Assembly: GCA_965248975.1 (NCBI GenBank)
Contig: CBDFKU010000017.1
Location: forward strand, 62,001-126,000
Length of the DNA: 64,000 nt
Reading direction: 5' to 3'
Origin: CBDFKU01 sp965248975
Lineage (GTDB): Bacteria > Chloroflexota > Dehalococcoidia > Lucifugimonadales > JAGWBF01
How positions within the stretch are numbered: position 1 is the stretch's first letter; the number at the start of each line of letters is the position of its first letter. The notes below the pieces were generated by a model. That model ran no database searches, was not told where the DNA came from, and was given only the letters and a program-made list of their open reading frames with translations. The position numbers and the translations under genes are program-made. Below, in pieces: positions 63,068-64,000 of the stretch.

Positions 63068-63484
63068 CTAGCCCATTTCAGGGATAAGTCCCAGCTGCTG
63101 CATCAGCCCCAGAGAGTCCTCAAGCCCCCAATGCTCCACCAGCTTTCCGTCGGAAAAGCGGCCTATGTGAATTTCCTGCATAGTGATTGCCTTGTTGGTG
63201 GGTGCGGCCCCCATGAACTCTCCCTTGTGGGTGCCGCGGGCGGTGAAGCGGCCCACCACCTTGTCCCCTTCGGCGATCAGGTCTTCGGTGGTGACCTGCA
63301 AGTCCGGGAAAGCGGTGCGGAGCATAGTTGCCATCTGCTTCATTCCTTCGGGGCCCGACGCCTGCCCGGGCATAGGGTCGTGCTCAACGTACTTGGGTGA
63401 GATCAACTCGTCAAAGGTCGACAGGTCTCCTGTGCCAAAGACACCGGCGATTCGCCGCAATGCTGCTTTATTCGCCTCGGACAT
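63068..63484 (-). CDS. SnoaL-like ester cyclase family protein
   Basis: The product has 138 residues. FGTGDLSTFDELISPKYVEH, FPDLQVTTEDLIAEGDKVVG, RFTARGTHKGEFMGAAPTNK and HIGRFSDGKLVEHWGLEDSL are the conserved blocks of this alpha+beta barrel family of cyclases and isomerases. ATG 63484 follows ggggagg. It is co-directional with the oxidoreductase fragment upstream (63553 onward) at 68 bp. Confidence 0.9.
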   Translation of the reverse strand: MSEANKAALRRIAGVFGTGDLSTFDELISPKYVEHDPMPGQASGPEGMKQMATMLRTAFPDLQVTTEDLIAEGDKVVGRFTARGTHKGEFMGAAPTNKAITMQEIHIGRFSDGKLVEHWGLEDSLGLMQQLGLIPEMG

Positions 63485-63552
63485 GTTCCTCCCCTTTGTA
63501 GTTTACGAGCGCATCCTTCTCAATGAAGCTGGGAGGAGGCTAACCAGTACTT

Positions 63553-64000
63553 CTACTTCTGGTTCTTCTCCCAGAGCGCCTCCAGGATCGCCCCTGGGGA
63601 CATGGGCAGCACGTTCATTCGCACGCCAATGGCATGTTGGATGGCGTTGGCGATGGCCGCCATCACGGGAACGATGGGCATCTCCGCGGTCCCCCGTACA
63701 CCATAGGGGTGAGCGGGGTTGGCCACCTCGACGATGACCGTGTCGATCATCGGCAGGTCCAGGCTGGTGGGCATGCGGTAGTCCAGGAAGCTGGAGTTGG
63801 CCATCTCTCCCTTGTCGTTGAAGAAGTACTCCTCGTTCAACGCCCAGCCAATGCCCTGCACCACTCCGCCCTGTATCTGCCCCTCAACGTAGCTGGGGTG
63901 GATTGCTTTACCGGCGTCCTGCACGGCGGTGTAGCGTAGGATATCCACCTTGCCCGTATCCGGGTCCACCTCGACATCCACGACGTGGGCGGCGAAGCAG
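63553..64000 (-). CDS. Xanthine-dehydrogenase-family molybdopterin-binding subunit, copy 2 (5' part outside window)
   Basis: The last 148 codons of a gene continuing past the window edge. DAGKAIHPSYVEGQIQGGVV, GIGWALNEEYFFNDKGEMAN, FLDYRMPTSLDLPMIDTVIV and PYGVRGTAEMPIVPVMAAIA align almost residue for residue with the end of the copy at 58202. One contrast is GTAEMP against GVGEVP. The two are tandem paralogues in the same orientation with an accessory patch between them. Confidence 0.93.
   Translation of the reverse strand, partial: CFAAHVVDVEVDPDTGKVDILRYTAVQDAGKAIHPSYVEGQIQGGVVQGIGWALNEEYFFNDKGEMANSSFLDYRMPTSLDLPMIDTVIVEVANPAHPYGVRGTAEMPIVPVMAAIANAIQHAIGVRMNVLPMSPGAILEALWEKNQK

Overview
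This 64 kb window is GC-rich bacterial chromosome. Several traits point to a member of the Chloroflexota, perhaps Dehalococcoidia-like: an unlinked 23S rRNA gene, paired FtsZ homologues, dockerin and thrombospondin-3-type secreted proteins, selenoprotein use, and an xanthine-dehydrogenase/enoyl-CoA/nitroreductase gene repertoire. That placement is inference; no taxonomic search was possible.

Layout. 1-2.7 kb: 5' part of a GMC oxidoreductase, an IS630-type element and an aminotransferase remnant. 2.7-3.5 kb: a frameshifted unknown gene. 3.5-8.9 kb: a NarL-type two-component pair (minus strand) facing two FtsZ-family genes (plus strand). The first FtsZ has a degenerate GTP site; the second is canonical. 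All three transcription units carry the same roughly 45 bp promoter element. 9-13.7 kb: a SEC-C microprotein, class II fructose bisphosphatase convergent with class I aldolase, tRNA-Leu, a decayed FAD oxidoreductase, a lipoprotein and a DinB-like protein. 13.7-15.4 kb: a UGSC-type selenoprotein with an in-frame UGA, behind a partner gene broken by an in-frame UAG. 16-18.5 kb: otsB and otsA, convergent. 18.7-20.2 kb: a SagB-like oxidoreductase. 20.6-24 kb: a stand-alone 23S rRNA/initiator tRNA unit with its own promoter and terminator.

24-33.7 kb holds a dockerin pseudogene, an orphan 33-residue membrane peptide gene, selD (itself with an in-frame UGA), ctp protease, smpB, a leader-peptide/hairpin locus, a VOC protein, a His-rich minisatellite protein and a related dockerin protein. 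33.8-38.6 kb and 44.2-48.6 kb are two paralogous MoxR/DUF58/transglutaminase cassettes. Between them lie a beta-propeller protein, acetyl-CoA synthetase, a cupredoxin-like lipoprotein, a small XRE regulator and a nitroreductase. 48.8-50 kb is IS630 copy 2. It is followed by enoyl-CoA hydratase, a beta-lactamase-fold hydrolase, a second nitroreductase, a HAD hydrolase, mfd, a MoaD-like protein and a molybdopterin oxidoreductase. 60.7-64 kb is an accessory patch (IS630 copy 3, toxin-antitoxin pair, unknown gene, ester cyclase) that ends in a second, cut-off molybdopterin oxidoreductase.

The best candidates for something undescribed are: the two-component/FtsZ-pair regulon with identically spaced promoter boxes; the His-rich 21 bp minisatellite inserted into a domain that also occurs uninterrupted next door; the promoter/leader-peptide/17 bp inverted-repeat locus after smpB; and recoding signals in the window (two UGA codons with hairpins, three in-frame UAG codons).
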